Source: Bradyrhizobium sp. SRS-191
GTDB lineage: Bacteria > Pseudomonadota > Alphaproteobacteria > Rhizobiales > Xanthobacteraceae
DNA length: 64,000 nt
Assembly: GCF_024586915.1 (NCBI RefSeq)
Contig: NZ_JANBVS010000002.1
Coordinates: forward strand, 434,001-498,000
Reading direction: 5' to 3'
In this document: in pieces, positions 44,563 through 53,563 of the stretch
Position numbering within the stretch: the first letter of the stretch is position 1
How the letters are laid out: each line of letters starts with the position of its first letter
Notes under the pieces: generated by a model
Told to the model about the DNA's origin: nothing
Databases searched by the model: none
Seen by the model: only the letters and a program-made list of their open reading frames with translations
Made by a program: the position numbers and the translations under genes

Positions 44563-45653
44563 TCGACGACTCACACGATATCCGGACCACGCAGGCCGCC
44601 GCGGCGAGCCCGCAAGCCGGTGCGAGCGCCCTCGAAGCCGCGCCGAAGGCGGCGTCGCGCCCGAAGCCTGCCGAGGTGAAGGCGGAGTCCAAGCCCGAGA
44701 TTAAGACCGAGACCAAGCCCGAAGCCAAAGCAGACGCCAAGCTCGAAGCCAAGATCGACATCAAGATCGAGGCGAAGCCGGACCCCAAGCCGAGCGGTGT
44801 CGACGCCAGCGGGACGGTCGTGGAGCAGGGACCGGAGATCGCCGCGCCCGACGCCGGCGCCGATTCCCATGAGAAGCCGGGCAAGGCCAAGGGCAGCCGT
44901 CGCACCAAGAGCGCCGGCAGCGGCGTCACGAAGAGCGCCAAGGCCGCTGAGAAGGCGGCCAATGCCGCCATCGAGGCCCGCATCGGCCATCGCTTTGCCG
45001 ATCCGTCGCTGCTCAGCACCGCCTTCACCCATGTCTCGGCACTGAAATCCTCCAAGAAGCGCGGCGACAGCTATCAGCGCCTCGAATTCCTCGGCGACCA
45101 CGTGCTCGGCCTGATCGTCTCCGACATGCTGTATCGGTCGTTTCCGAGTGCCGACGAGGGCGAATTGTCGAAGCGCCTGGCCGACCTCGTGCGCAAGGAG
45201 AGCTGCGCCGACGTCGCCAAGTCACTCGGCCTGCTCGACGACATCAAGCTCGGCGCGGTCGGCGCCGGTGCCGGCGCGCGGCTGCGCAAATCGGTGCTGG
45301 GCGATGTCTGCGAAGCGGTGATCGGCGCGATCTTCCTCGATGGCGGCTACACCGCCGCCGCAGGCTTCGTCGAGCGCAACTGGACCGAGCGCATGCACAA
45401 GCCGCGGCGTCCGCTGCGCGATCCCAAAACCGTGTTGCAGGAATGGGCGCAGGGCAAGGGCCTGCCGACGCCTGTCTATCGCGAGGTCGAGCGCACCGGT
45501 CCGCATCACGATCCGCAATTCCGCGTCGCAGTCGATCTGCCCGGCCTGGAGCCGGCCGAAGGTGTCGGCGGCTCCAAGCGCGCGGCAGAGAAGGTGGCAG
45601 CATCGGTCATGATCGAACGCGAAGGCGTCAGCGGCGGCAGCAATGACGGCTGA
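44559..45653 (+). CDS. rnc: ribonuclease III with long N-terminal extension
   Basis: Double-strand-RNA endonuclease that processes rRNA and mRNA. The RNase III domain (from residue ~137) has the signature RLEFLGDHVLGL (E177, D180) and LGDVCEAVIGAI (D249, E252), followed by the dsRNA-binding domain (DPKTVLQEWAQGKG ... KRAAEKVAASVM). Residues 1-135 are an Ala/Lys/Pro/Glu-rich low-complexity extension with repeated KxE(A/T)K units; the family is normally about 225-235 residues against 364 here. The ATG at 44559 overlaps lepB, so the extension is read through in frame from a coupled start. Confidence 0.93.
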   Translation: MIDDSHDIRTTQAAAASPQAGASALEAAPKAASRPKPAEVKAESKPEIKTETKPEAKADAKLEAKIDIKIEAKPDPKPSGVDASGTVVEQGPEIAAPDAGADSHEKPGKAKGSRRTKSAGSGVTKSAKAAEKAANAAIEARIGHRFADPSLLSTAFTHVSALKSSKKRGDSYQRLEFLGDHVLGLIVSDMLYRSFPSADEGELSKRLADLVRKESCADVAKSLGLLDDIKLGAVGAGAGARLRKSVLGDVCEAVIGAIFLDGGYTAAAGFVERNWTERMHKPRRPLRDPKTVLQEWAQGKGLPTPVYREVERTGPHHDPQFRVAVDLPGLEPAEGVGGSKRAAEKVAASVMIEREGVSGGSNDG

Positions 45654-46569
45654 ACAACAGGCCGGGCAGGCGGCCGCGACCCGCTGCGGTTTCGTCGCGC
45701 TGATCGGCGCGCCCAATGTCGGCAAGTCGACCCTCGTCAATGCGCTGGTCGGCTCCAAGGTCACCATCGTCTCGCGCAAGGTGCAGACGACGCGCGCCCT
45801 GATCCGCGGCATCGTGATCGAAGGCCAATCGCAGATCATCCTGGTCGACACGCCCGGCATCTTCTCGCCGAAGCGAAGGCTCGACCGCGCGATGGTCACG
45901 ACCGCCTGGAGCGGCGCGCATGACGCCGATCTCGTCTGCGTGCTGCTCGACGCCAAGAAGGGCATCGACGACGAGGCGCAGGCGATCATCGACAAGGCGG
46001 CTTCGGTCGCTCACGAGAAGATCCTGGTCGTCAACAAGGTCGACCTGGTGCCGCGCGAAAAGCTGCTGGCGCTGGTCGCGGCCGCCAACGAGAAGCTGTC
46101 CTTCGCGCGCACCTTCATGATCTCGGCCATCTCCGGCGACGGCGTCGACGATCTCAGGCGTGCGCTGGCCGAGATGGTGCCGCCGGGCCCCTTCCACTAT
46201 CCCGAAGACCAGATGTCCGACGCGCCGATGCGTCACCTCGCGGCCGAGATCACCCGCGAGAAGATCTACTCGCATCTGCATCAGGAGCTGCCGTACCAGT
46301 CCACGGTCGAGACCGATAGCTGGACCGAGCGCAAGGACGGTTCGATCCGGATCGAGCAGACGATTTTCGTGGAGCGCGACAGCCAGCGCAAGATCGTGCT
46401 CGGCAAGGGTGGCGCGACGATCAAGTCGATCGGCGCCCAGTCGCGCAAGGAAATCGCCGAGATCACCGGCGTTCCGGTGCACCTGTTCCTGTTCGTGAAG
46501 GTGCGTGAGAACTGGGGCGACGATCCCGACCGCTACCGGGAAATGGGGCTCGAGTTCCCCAGGGAATGA
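45643..46569 (+). CDS. era: GTPase Era
   Basis: A 308-residue GTPase for 30S ribosome maturation. G1 is GAPNVGKST (residues 22-30), G3 DTPGI, G4 NKVD, and the C-terminal KH domain includes VERDSQRKIVLGKGGATIKSIG. It overlaps rnc by 11 bp and the next small ORF by 4 bp. Confidence 0.97.
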   Translation: MTAEQQAGQAAATRCGFVALIGAPNVGKSTLVNALVGSKVTIVSRKVQTTRALIRGIVIEGQSQIILVDTPGIFSPKRRLDRAMVTTAWSGAHDADLVCVLLDAKKGIDDEAQAIIDKAASVAHEKILVVNKVDLVPREKLLALVAAANEKLSFARTFMISAISGDGVDDLRRALAEMVPPGPFHYPEDQMSDAPMRHLAAEITREKIYSHLHQELPYQSTVETDSWTERKDGSIRIEQTIFVERDSQRKIVLGKGGATIKSIGAQSRKEIAEITGVPVHLFLFVKVRENWGDDPDRYREMGLEFPRE

Positions 46570-46952
46570 CGATGAGCGTGCCGCGCAACGTGTTGTGGTT
46601 CGAAGTGCTGCTCTACATCTCCTTGATGCTGGATGCGCTGTCGGTTGCCGTCTCGGACCGCACGCCGACCTTCGAGATGACCGAATCCATGATCGCGCAG
46701 CAGACGATCTTCAGCGGGGTCATGATCCTGCTGCTGTTCTATTTCGTCTATCTGGCGGCGCAGCGGCGCAAGAACTGGCCGCGCTGGGTGCTGCTCGGCG
46801 CGCTGGTCCTGTCCGACATCGGGCTGATCGAGGTCATCAGCCAGAAGGGCATGACGCTCGACGCCGGCATCGAGGTCATCTCCTGCGCGCTGACCACGAT
46901 CGGTCTGTACTACTCATTCACCGGCGACGCGCGCGGCTGGTTCGACGCGTGA
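46566..46952 (+). CDS. small membrane protein coupled to era
   Basis: A 128-residue protein with four hydrophobic stretches (VLWFEVLLYISLMLDALSVAV, TIFSGVMILLLFYFVYLAA, WVLLGALVLSDIGLIEVI and IEVISCALTTIGLYYSF). The ATG overlaps the era stop (ATGA). No domain is recognised. Its conserved place between era and recO suggests co-expression, not a known function. Confidence 0.8.
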   Translation: MTMSVPRNVLWFEVLLYISLMLDALSVAVSDRTPTFEMTESMIAQQTIFSGVMILLLFYFVYLAAQRRKNWPRWVLLGALVLSDIGLIEVISQKGMTLDAGIEVISCALTTIGLYYSFTGDARGWFDA

Positions 46953-46971
46953 TGGTTGGCGGGTAGGCGCT

Positions 46972-47052
46972 TAGGGTGGGCGAAGCGCAGCGTGCCCACC
47001 GCGACATTCGCGTTGCTGCTGACGGTGGGCACGCTGCGCTTTGCCCACCCTA
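46972..47052. repeat. 30-bp-armed palindromic element before recO
   Basis: Arms TAGGGTGGGCGAAGCGCAGC... (46972-47001) and its reverse complement (47023-47052) differ at one position. The element ends 41 bp before the recO ATG and would place a strong hairpin in its leader. Confidence 0.9.
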
Positions 47053-47093
47053 CGTTCGGTTGCTGTTGCGCGAGCCATGGAGACCGTCTGCCG

Positions 47094-47846
47094 ATGGAAT
47101 GGACCGATGACGGCATCGTGCTCGGCATCCGGCGTCACGGCGAATCCTCCGCCGTGGTCGAGCTGCTGACGCGCGAGCATGGCCGGCATCTCGGCCTCGT
47201 CCGCGGGGCCAGTGGCAAGCGGATGCGGCCGGTGTTGCAGCCGGGCAATACGGTGCGTGCGATCTGGCGGGCGCGGCTCGACGAGCATCTCGGCATGTAT
47301 GCGATTGACGGGCTGACGTTGCGCGCGGCCGATTTGATGTCGGCCTCGCATGGGGCTTACGGGGTCACGCATCTGGCGTCGCTGGCGCGGCTGTTGCCCG
47401 AACGCGATCCGCACGACGACATGTATTTCAGGCTCGAACATGCGCTCGATGATTTCGCCGACGCCGGCGTCGCCGCCGCCCATATCGTGCGCTTCGAGCT
47501 CGCAATCCTCACCGAACTCGGTTTCGGCCTTGATCTCGAATCCTGTGCCGCGACAGGCGAGACCACCGATCTGATCTATGTCTCGCCGAAATCCGGTGGC
47601 GCGGTGTCACGCGCCGCCGGTGCGCCCTGGGCCGACCGGCTGTTGCCGTTGCCGCAATTCCTGCGCGAGAGCGACGAGGACCATGGCTGGTCCGACCAGG
47701 ATCTCCTCGACGGTTTCCGCCTGACCGGCCTGTTCCTGCTGCGCCACGTCCTGGAGCCGCGCGGGCAGAGCCACTCCGATGCGCGCGAGGGCTTCATCAA
47801 CGCGATGACGCGCGCCCGGGCCCGCCTGGCACGTCCGGCCGAGTGA
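47094..47846 (+). CDS. recO: DNA repair protein RecO
   Basis: A 250-residue mediator of RecF-pathway recombination. It has the N-terminal OB fold ([38 protein letters not shown]) and a helical C-terminal domain with [23 protein letters not shown]. The frame is open upstream through the palindromic repeat to 46956, but the family start is the ATG at 47094. Confidence 0.94.
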   Translation: MEWTDDGIVLGIRRHGESSAVVELLTREHGRHLGLVRGASGKRMRPVLQPGNTVRAIWRARLDEHLGMYAIDGLTLRAADLMSASHGAYGVTHLASLARLLPERDPHDDMYFRLEHALDDFADAGVAAAHIVRFELAILTELGFGLDLESCAATGETTDLIYVSPKSGGAVSRAAGAPWADRLLPLPQFLRESDEDHGWSDQDLLDGFRLTGLFLLRHVLEPRGQSHSDAREGFINAMTRARARLARPAE

Positions 47847-47997
47847 GCCGCCGCATCGCGGAAAGCACGCAGCACGCGTGATGTCTTTCACAGTCTCGTC
47901 TGGAGAGTGGTTGTAATCTGGAGCGCCGGGACAGACATCCCGGCCGGCGTCCACGCGCCGTGATCGCAACCGCCCACGGGCACACGGGGAGGCGACC

Positions 47998-49044
47998 ATG
48001 CCTTTGAAGGACTATTCGCTTTTGAAGGGAAGGCCCATCGGCAACCGTCTCGCGACGGGGAGCAGCCCGCACTATCAGGTGCAGGTGTCAGCTGATGGCG
48101 AGCTTTATCGCATCGCGATCAACGTCCGTTCTCAGGACGGCAGCGAAGTCGAATTCCTGGTCCGCTCGCGTTTCGAGCACCCGATCGTCGACGGCCTGAA
48201 GGATTTTTCGGAAGGGCTGCATCCGCTGCCGAGCAAGCCCGGCGGCGTGGCGCTCGACTTCATCCGCGGCAACCTGATGCAGCCCTGGGAGCTGAAGCCG
48301 CTGCCGCTGTCGGCGGCCGGTCCGGACAACGATCTCAACGAGAAGATCGACTCTTACGTGCAGCGCGCGATGTCGGACGAGAATGCGTTCATCTACGCCT
48401 TCGGCATCGCATGGGGCCCGGAGGACAAGGCCGATCGTTATTTCGGTTTCAAGCCCGGCCGCGGCATCCATGACATCCACTTCAACCAGGGCAATCCGCC
48501 CGGCAAATTCGCCGGGGACAACGGGCCATGGCAGGATGGCGGGCTGATCTTCGAGTTTCCCGATCAGCAGCAATGGGTCGCGATCTTCCTGAAATTCCAG
48601 ACCCAGGCCTGGCATTCCGACGATGCCAGCGGCGGGGTCATTCTGCCTGTTGATCCCGATCATCCGGAAGCGCCGCATACGCCGCCCGACCGCGACCACA
48701 TTCCGCCGCTCGACGTGCCCGACGGGCTGGTGCGCATCATCGCGGCCTATGTCAACGATGTGCGCACGCCGGAGCACGAGACGGTGACGCTGCTCAACAC
48801 CGCCGATGTCGATATCGATCTCGACGGCTGGCAGATCAAGGACAAGCAGAAGAACGCGATGCGGCTGACCGGCACGATCGCGCGGGGCGCGACCATGGTG
48901 GTTCCGATCGTCGCGCCGGTGGCCCTGTCCAACAAGGGCGGCATCATCACGCTGTTGAACGCGGCGGGCGTCAAGGTACACGGCGTGTCCTATACGCGAG
49001 AGCAAGCCGCCCAGCCGGGCCGCACCATTCCGTTCCAGTCCTGA
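47998..49044 (+). CDS. DUF2278 (YukJ-like) protein with C-terminal lamin-tail domain
   Basis: A 348-residue protein. The N-terminal ~220 residues match the DUF2278 pattern (MPLKDYSLLKGRPIGNRLATGSSPHYQV at the start, VDGLKDFSEG, DNDLNEKIDSYV, and GIHDIHFNQGNP, DGGLIFEFPDQQQWVAIFLKFQTQAW). The C-terminal ~110 residues form an immunoglobulin-like LTD (VNDVRTPEHETVTLLNTADVDIDLDGWQIKDKQKN). No signal peptide. Related proteins occur next to extracellular or toxin-type modules, but no function is established. Confidence 0.85.
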   Translation: MPLKDYSLLKGRPIGNRLATGSSPHYQVQVSADGELYRIAINVRSQDGSEVEFLVRSRFEHPIVDGLKDFSEGLHPLPSKPGGVALDFIRGNLMQPWELKPLPLSAAGPDNDLNEKIDSYVQRAMSDENAFIYAFGIAWGPEDKADRYFGFKPGRGIHDIHFNQGNPPGKFAGDNGPWQDGGLIFEFPDQQQWVAIFLKFQTQAWHSDDASGGVILPVDPDHPEAPHTPPDRDHIPPLDVPDGLVRIIAAYVNDVRTPEHETVTLLNTADVDIDLDGWQIKDKQKNAMRLTGTIARGATMVVPIVAPVALSNKGGIITLLNAAGVKVHGVSYTREQAAQPGRTIPFQS

Positions 49045-49196
49045 GCCGCGTCTCGCCACCCGTGTCCTGCTGACAGGACACGGGTCGGCGCACTGGCGCC
49101 CAGGCTGGCCGGCGTGTACTCCTCTGATGCAGTTCGCCGATCCGCGAGGGAGCTCAGTGCGGCTTCCAGCGCGGCGCCGATGCCGGGGAGAGCGGA

Positions 49197-50183
49197 ATGG
49201 GACTTCTGGTCGACGGCCAATGGCATGACGTCTGGTACGACACGGCAGCGTCCGGCGGCCGCTTCATCCGCAAGGACTCGGCATTCCGCAGCTTCGTGAC
49301 ATCGGATGGCAGTCCAGGGCCGACCGGCAGCGGCGGCTTCAAGGCGGAGGCCGGGCGCTATCATCTCTATGTCAGCCTCGCCTGTCCCTGGGCCCACCGC
49401 ACCCTGATCATGCGCGCGCTGAAGGGGCTCGAAGGGATGATCTCGGTATCCGTCGTGCACTGGCTGATGCGGGAGCAGGGATGGACCTTTGCCGGGGGGC
49501 CGGGCGTCGTCGCCGATGAGATCAATCATGCCGAGGTCCTGCACCAGGTCTACACTGCGGCCGATCCGCATCATTCCGGCCGCGTCACCGTGCCGGTGCT
49601 GTGGGACAAGGCGCAGCGGACAATCGTGAACAATGAGTCCTCCGAGATCATCCGGATGCTGAATTCGGCCTTCGACGGTGTCGGAGCCAGGCCCGGCGAC
49701 TACTATCCGGAAGCCTTGCGCGCCGAGATCGACGCGGTCAATGCGCGCATCTACGACACGCTCAACAACGGCGTCTACAAATGCGGCTTCGCCACCACGC
49801 AAGCCGCCTATGAGGAGGCGATCGCGCCGCTGTTCGCGACGCTGGATTGGCTCGAGGAGCGGCTGGCGACGCGCCGATTCCTGCTTGGTGACGCCATGAC
49901 CGAGGCCGATATCCGGCTGTTCACGACGCTGATCCGCTTCGATGCCGTCTATGTCGGCCACTTCAAGTGCAACATCCGCCGCATCGCCGATTATCCGTAT
50001 CTCGCGGCCTACACGCGTGACCTCTATCAGTGGCCCGGGATCGCCGCGACGGTGAATTTCCAGCACATCAAGGGGCACTACTACGAGAGCCACCTCACCA
50101 TCAACCCGACTGGCATCGTCCCGGTCGGTCCGCTGCTGGACTTTGCCGCGCCGCATGGTCGTGAACGCCTGGCGAAGTCCTGA
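49197..50183 (+). CDS. glutathionyl-hydroquinone reductase (Xi-class GST)
   Basis: A 328-residue GST of the YqjG/ECM4/PcpF type that reduces glutathionyl-hydroquinones with glutathione. The catalytic cysteine is C63 in VSLACPWAHR. Further class marks are VVHWLMREQGWTF, VPVLWDKAQRTIVNNESSEIIRMLN and VGHFKCNIRRI. It starts at ATG 49197 with GGGGAGAGCGGA upstream. It may deal with quinones made by the neighbouring catabolic genes. Confidence 0.93.
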   Translation: MGLLVDGQWHDVWYDTAASGGRFIRKDSAFRSFVTSDGSPGPTGSGGFKAEAGRYHLYVSLACPWAHRTLIMRALKGLEGMISVSVVHWLMREQGWTFAGGPGVVADEINHAEVLHQVYTAADPHHSGRVTVPVLWDKAQRTIVNNESSEIIRMLNSAFDGVGARPGDYYPEALRAEIDAVNARIYDTLNNGVYKCGFATTQAAYEEAIAPLFATLDWLEERLATRRFLLGDAMTEADIRLFTTLIRFDAVYVGHFKCNIRRIADYPYLAAYTRDLYQWPGIAATVNFQHIKGHYYESHLTINPTGIVPVGPLLDFAAPHGRERLAKS

Positions 50184-50190
50184 CTGCGCC

Positions 50191-50601
50191 ATGGCAGCGG
50201 AGCGCAACCTCGACGCGTTGCTGCGCAGGATGAGTCCCGAGTTGCAGGACGGGGTCTTCGTGTTTTGCAGCCTCGCTCCCGCCGACGAGCCTCCCCTCGC
50301 GCTGACGCCGCTGATGCTGTTTCGCGAGCGTGAAGGCATCACGCTGATCGTCCGGCGTGAAGAGGCCGAGCAGGCCGGGCTGATCCATCAGTTCGCCGCC
50401 CGCCTGATCACGCTCTCGGTGCATTCCGCGCTCGACGCGGTCGGCTTCCTCGCTGCCGTGACCACGGCGCTGGCGGCCGCCGGCATCAGCGTCAATGCGG
50501 TCTCGGCCTTTCACCACGATCATTTGTTCGTACCGGAAGGGCAGGGAGAGCAGGCGATCCGGCTTTTGCGGGAGATGTCTCGCGGTGCGGGCGGCGACTG
50601 A
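50191..50601 (+). CDS. ACT-domain protein
   Basis: A 136-residue soluble protein with a double-ACT pattern (FVFCSLAPADEPPLALTPLMLFRER ... ITLSVHSALDAVGFLAAVTTALAAAGISVNAVSAFHHDHLFV). Proteins of this size and form usually bind amino acids or small ligands. The ATG at 50191 is 7 bp after the GST stop, so the two genes may be cotranscribed. No specific ligand is seen. Confidence 0.85.
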   Translation: MAAERNLDALLRRMSPELQDGVFVFCSLAPADEPPLALTPLMLFREREGITLIVRREEAEQAGLIHQFAARLITLSVHSALDAVGFLAAVTTALAAAGISVNAVSAFHHDHLFVPEGQGEQAIRLLREMSRGAGGD

Positions 50602-50656
50602 CCGCGCAACGCCGGCGATGGAGTCAGGTCTTCCCTCTAAAGCGCGATGAGCTCAG

Positions 50657-50702
50657 GCATGATCTTTTCGGAGAACCGCTGCGCACTTCTCCGGATCATG
50701 CT
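50657..50702. repeat. rhizobial palindromic repeat, copy 1
   Basis: GCATGATCTTTTCGGAGAAC ... TTCTCCGGATCATGC, an imperfect palindrome of the GCATGATCCGGAAAAGT family also seen at 55908-55957. Its right end overlaps the 3' end of the LysR gene. Confidence 0.8.
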
Positions 50703-51748
50703 TTCGTGTGATGACGCGACGGGTTGCGCCGGGCTGCGCTCGGCTTCTTGCGCGGGGCAGGCCCTGATCGGCGCGCGTTGCGCGCATTGCGAGGAGCGGG
50801 CGGCCGGCGTGGTCCGGTCAGCGTTCGCGCAGCCTGCGCGCGCACCAGATCCATCAGCATCATCGCCGCGGGCGACAGGGTCCGCCCCTTCAGGCGCAGA
50901 ATCCCGAACTGCGCCAGCAGCAGGTCTGACGCGCGGGGCTCTCTCAGTTCGGCGATGTTGAGCCGGACCAACTGGCCGGAGGCGAGCTCCTGGGTGAGAA
51001 CCGCATCTCCAGCGACGAGAATGACGTCCGAGCGTAGCGCCATCTGCACCAGCAGGCCGGCATTCTCGGATTCCAGCGCGACGTCGAAGCCGCGCCCCGC
51101 CGGCGAAGCGATCAGCTCATCCAGCCGGCGGCTGAATTCCGGCGGCAGCGCGACGGAAGCGAAGTGCTGGCCGGCGAGATCGCGGGCCGAGAGTTCTCGC
51201 CGGCCGGCCAAGGGATGGCTTGGCCGGCAGTAGAAATGTCCGGGCAGGCTTCCGAGCGGCTCGATCTCCAGGCTGTCATCGGCGCGGATCTCGGTGGTGT
51301 GCGCCAGGAAGAAATCGAGCTTGCCTTGTTGCAGCACGTCCATGAGGGCGCGCCAATTGTCCTGCACCACCGTGATGCGCACCGACGGATGGTCCGAATA
51401 CAGCTGCGCGATCGGGTCCGGCAGCAGCGTCAGGCCGGTGAACGCGCCGACGCCCACCGCCACCTGGCCGGCGTCTCCCGAGCGCAGCAGCCGCATCTCG
51501 CGGTCGAGATCGTCGGCGCCCGACAGCAGCGCGCGCGCCCGTGCCACCAGCCGCTCGCCGACCGCGGTGATCTCGACCGAGCGCGAGCTGCGGTCGAACA
51601 GCCGCATCCCCGCGCCGTCCTCCAGGGTCTGCAAGCTGCGGCTCAGCGCGGACTGCGTGACGTGCGCGCGCTTGGCGGCCCGGGCGAAATGCCGCTCCTC
51701 CGCCAGGTAGACCAGCTGCTGCAACTGCCGCAGGGTGGGCGTGTGCAT
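50696..51748 (-). CDS. LysR-family transcriptional regulator
   Basis: A 350-residue LTTR. The winged HTH is at the N-terminus (LRQLQQLVYLAEERHFARAAKRAHVTQSALSRSLQTLE); the ligand-binding domain follows. The C-terminal 45 residues are unusually basic (RRPPAPRNARNARRSGPAPRKKPSAARR), beyond the usual ~300 residues; the extension ends in the palindromic repeat, so part of it may come from repeat read-in. It is divergent from the ThDP-enzyme gene, its probable target. Confidence 0.9.
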   Translation of the reverse strand: MHTPTLRQLQQLVYLAEERHFARAAKRAHVTQSALSRSLQTLEDGAGMRLFDRSSRSVEITAVGERLVARARALLSGADDLDREMRLLRSGDAGQVAVGVGAFTGLTLLPDPIAQLYSDHPSVRITVVQDNWRALMDVLQQGKLDFFLAHTTEIRADDSLEIEPLGSLPGHFYCRPSHPLAGRRELSARDLAGQHFASVALPPEFSRRLDELIASPAGRGFDVALESENAGLLVQMALRSDVILVAGDAVLTQELASGQLVRLNIAELREPRASDLLLAQFGILRLKGRTLSPAAMMLMDLVRAQAARTLTGPRRPPAPRNARNARRSGPAPRKKPSAARRNPSRHHTKA

Positions 51749-51900
51749 CGATGATCCCAGCTCATTGATCCCGCCATAACAATTCATTGGATTTCTGAGC
51801 CGGTCAATCCCACAATGGCAGAAACAAATTGCGGGGAACGCCGGAGCGAAGCCGATCAGCCCGCTCTCGAGACAAGGCGTCGCCCTATAAGAGGCTTTTC
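51749..51900. promoter_or_regulatory. LysR / ThDP-enzyme divergent region
   Basis: A 152-bp gap with an AT-richer core (CCATAACAATTCATTGGATTTCTG near 51770), the likely location of both promoters and the LysR operator. No precise T-N11-A operator is assigned. Confidence 0.45.
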
Positions 51901-53562
51901 ATGCCCAATGGCGCACAAGCTCTGATACGGACCCTCGTCAATTCCGGCATTCGGGTCTGCTTCACCAATCCCGGCACCTCTGAGATGCATTTCGTCGCGG
52001 CGCTGGATTCGGTGCCGGAGATGCGCGCGGTGCTGTGCCTGTTCGAAGGCGTCGCGACAGGGGCGGCGGATGGCTACGCCCGCATGACCGGCATGCCCGC
52101 GGCGACGCTGCTGCATCTCGGCTGCGGCCTCGGCAACGGCCTCGCCAACCTGCACAATGCGCGCAAAGGCAAGGTTCCGGTCGTCAACATCGTCGGCGAT
52201 CACGCCACCTATCACGTTCCCTATGACGCGCAGCTGCAGTCCGACATCGAGACCGTCGCGCGCAACGTCTCGCCGAATTTCGTCTGGACCTCGCAGGTCA
52301 CCTCCGAGCTCTGCCGCGACGCCGTGGCGGCGGTGAAGGCGGCGTGCTCCTGGCCGGGCCAGGTCGCGACCTTGATCCTGCCCGCGGACGTGTCCTGGGG
52401 CGAAGGCGGCGTTCCCGAGCCGGCGCCGGTGGTCGAGCCGCCCGCGGTCGCCGACGATGCGACCGTGCAGGCGGTCGCCGACGCGATCAAAGCGGGCGGC
52501 CGCAGCGCCATCCTGCTCGGTGGAACGGCGCTGCATGAAGAGTCGCTGCTGCCTGCCGCGCGCATTGCCGCGACCTGCGGCGTGCAGGTGTTCGCCGAGA
52601 CGTTTCCAACCCGCATGCAGCGCGGCGCCGGGCTGCCGCAGGTGGAGCGCATCGCCTATCTCGCCGAGATGGCGCAGCTCCAGCTCAAGGAGATCGACAC
52701 GCTGATCCTGGTCGACGCCAAGGCCCCGGTGTCATTCTTCGCCTATCCCGGCAAGCGGAGCTACCTGCCGCATGACGGCTGCAAGGTGCTGACCTTGTCG
52801 ACGCCCGCGCAATGCGCACCGGGCAGTCTGGTCAAGCTTGCGGCCATGCTGGACGCCGACAGCGCCACGCCGGTGTTGTCAAAACCCTCCCGGCCTGGAC
52901 GCCCGCGCGGCAAGAAGCTCACCGCGGAGAAGGTCTGCAAGGCCGTCGGTCATCTGCTGCCGGAGAACGCCATCATCGTCGACGAGGCGATCAGCTCGGG
53001 CCTGATGCTGCCGAAGTTCACCGCCGGCTCGCCGCGGCATGACCTGATCACCTTGACCGGCGGAGCCATCGGGCAGGGGCTGCCGAATGCAATCGGCGCC
53101 GCGATCGCCTGTCCGGACCGGCCCGTCATTGCGCTGATCGGCGACGGCAGCTCGATGTACACGATCCAGTCGCTGTGGACGATCGCACGCGAGCGGCTCA
53201 ACGTCACCGCCATCATCTTCAACAACGCGTCCTATTCGGTCCTGAATGTCGAACTGGAGCGCGTCGGCGCCGAGGAGATCGGGCCGAAGGCGAAGGCCCA
53301 GCTCGACCTGCATGGTCCGGTGCTGAAGCTCGCGCAGATCGCCGACGGCATGGGCGTGCGCGCGACCCGCGTCAGCACGCCGGACGAATTCACCTGCGCG
53401 CTGAAGGGCGCGCTGGAACGGCCGGGGCCGCATCTGATCGAGGCGATGGTGCCGCCGGCGCTGAGCGGCCTCAAGCTGAAGCTGCTGCCGCATCTCCTGG
53501 GGTCGCTCGATCGCATGCCGCTGCCGATGGCGCGCATGCTCAAGCGCAAGCTGGCGCCCTGA
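51901..53562 (+). CDS. thiamine-diphosphate-dependent enzyme (acetolactate synthase-like)
   Basis: A 553-residue member of the pyruvate-decarboxylase/acetolactate-synthase superfamily. The PYR domain has the conserved Glu E49 in LFEGVATGAADGYARMTG, and the PP domain has the ThDP motif from GDGSS (residues 414-416) to NN at 441-442. The closest type by eye is the acetolactate synthase-like/benzoylformate decarboxylase-like group; no biosynthetic small subunit (ilvH) is nearby, so isoleucine/valine synthesis is unlikely. It is 1 nt before a flavin dehydrogenase gene. Possible roles are C-C cleavage or decarboxylation of a keto acid or cyclic diketone. Confidence 0.88.
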   Translation: MPNGAQALIRTLVNSGIRVCFTNPGTSEMHFVAALDSVPEMRAVLCLFEGVATGAADGYARMTGMPAATLLHLGCGLGNGLANLHNARKGKVPVVNIVGDHATYHVPYDAQLQSDIETVARNVSPNFVWTSQVTSELCRDAVAAVKAACSWPGQVATLILPADVSWGEGGVPEPAPVVEPPAVADDATVQAVADAIKAGGRSAILLGGTALHEESLLPAARIAATCGVQVFAETFPTRMQRGAGLPQVERIAYLAEMAQLQLKEIDTLILVDAKAPVSFFAYPGKRSYLPHDGCKVLTLSTPAQCAPGSLVKLAAMLDADSATPVLSKPSRPGRPRGKKLTAEKVCKAVGHLLPENAIIVDEAISSGLMLPKFTAGSPRHDLITLTGGAIGQGLPNAIGAAIACPDRPVIALIGDGSSMYTIQSLWTIARERLNVTAIIFNNASYSVLNVELERVGAEEIGPKAKAQLDLHGPVLKLAQIADGMGVRATRVSTPDEFTCALKGALERPGPHLIEAMVPPALSGLKLKLLPHLLGSLDRMPLPMARMLKRKLAP

Positions 53563-53563
53563 G

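Noticed and set aside
51901..53562. Assignment of the ThDP enzyme as biosynthetic acetolactate synthase (ilvB/ilvI)
   Set aside because: No small regulatory subunit is adjacent and the neighbours are catabolic redox genes, so I left out a gene symbol.
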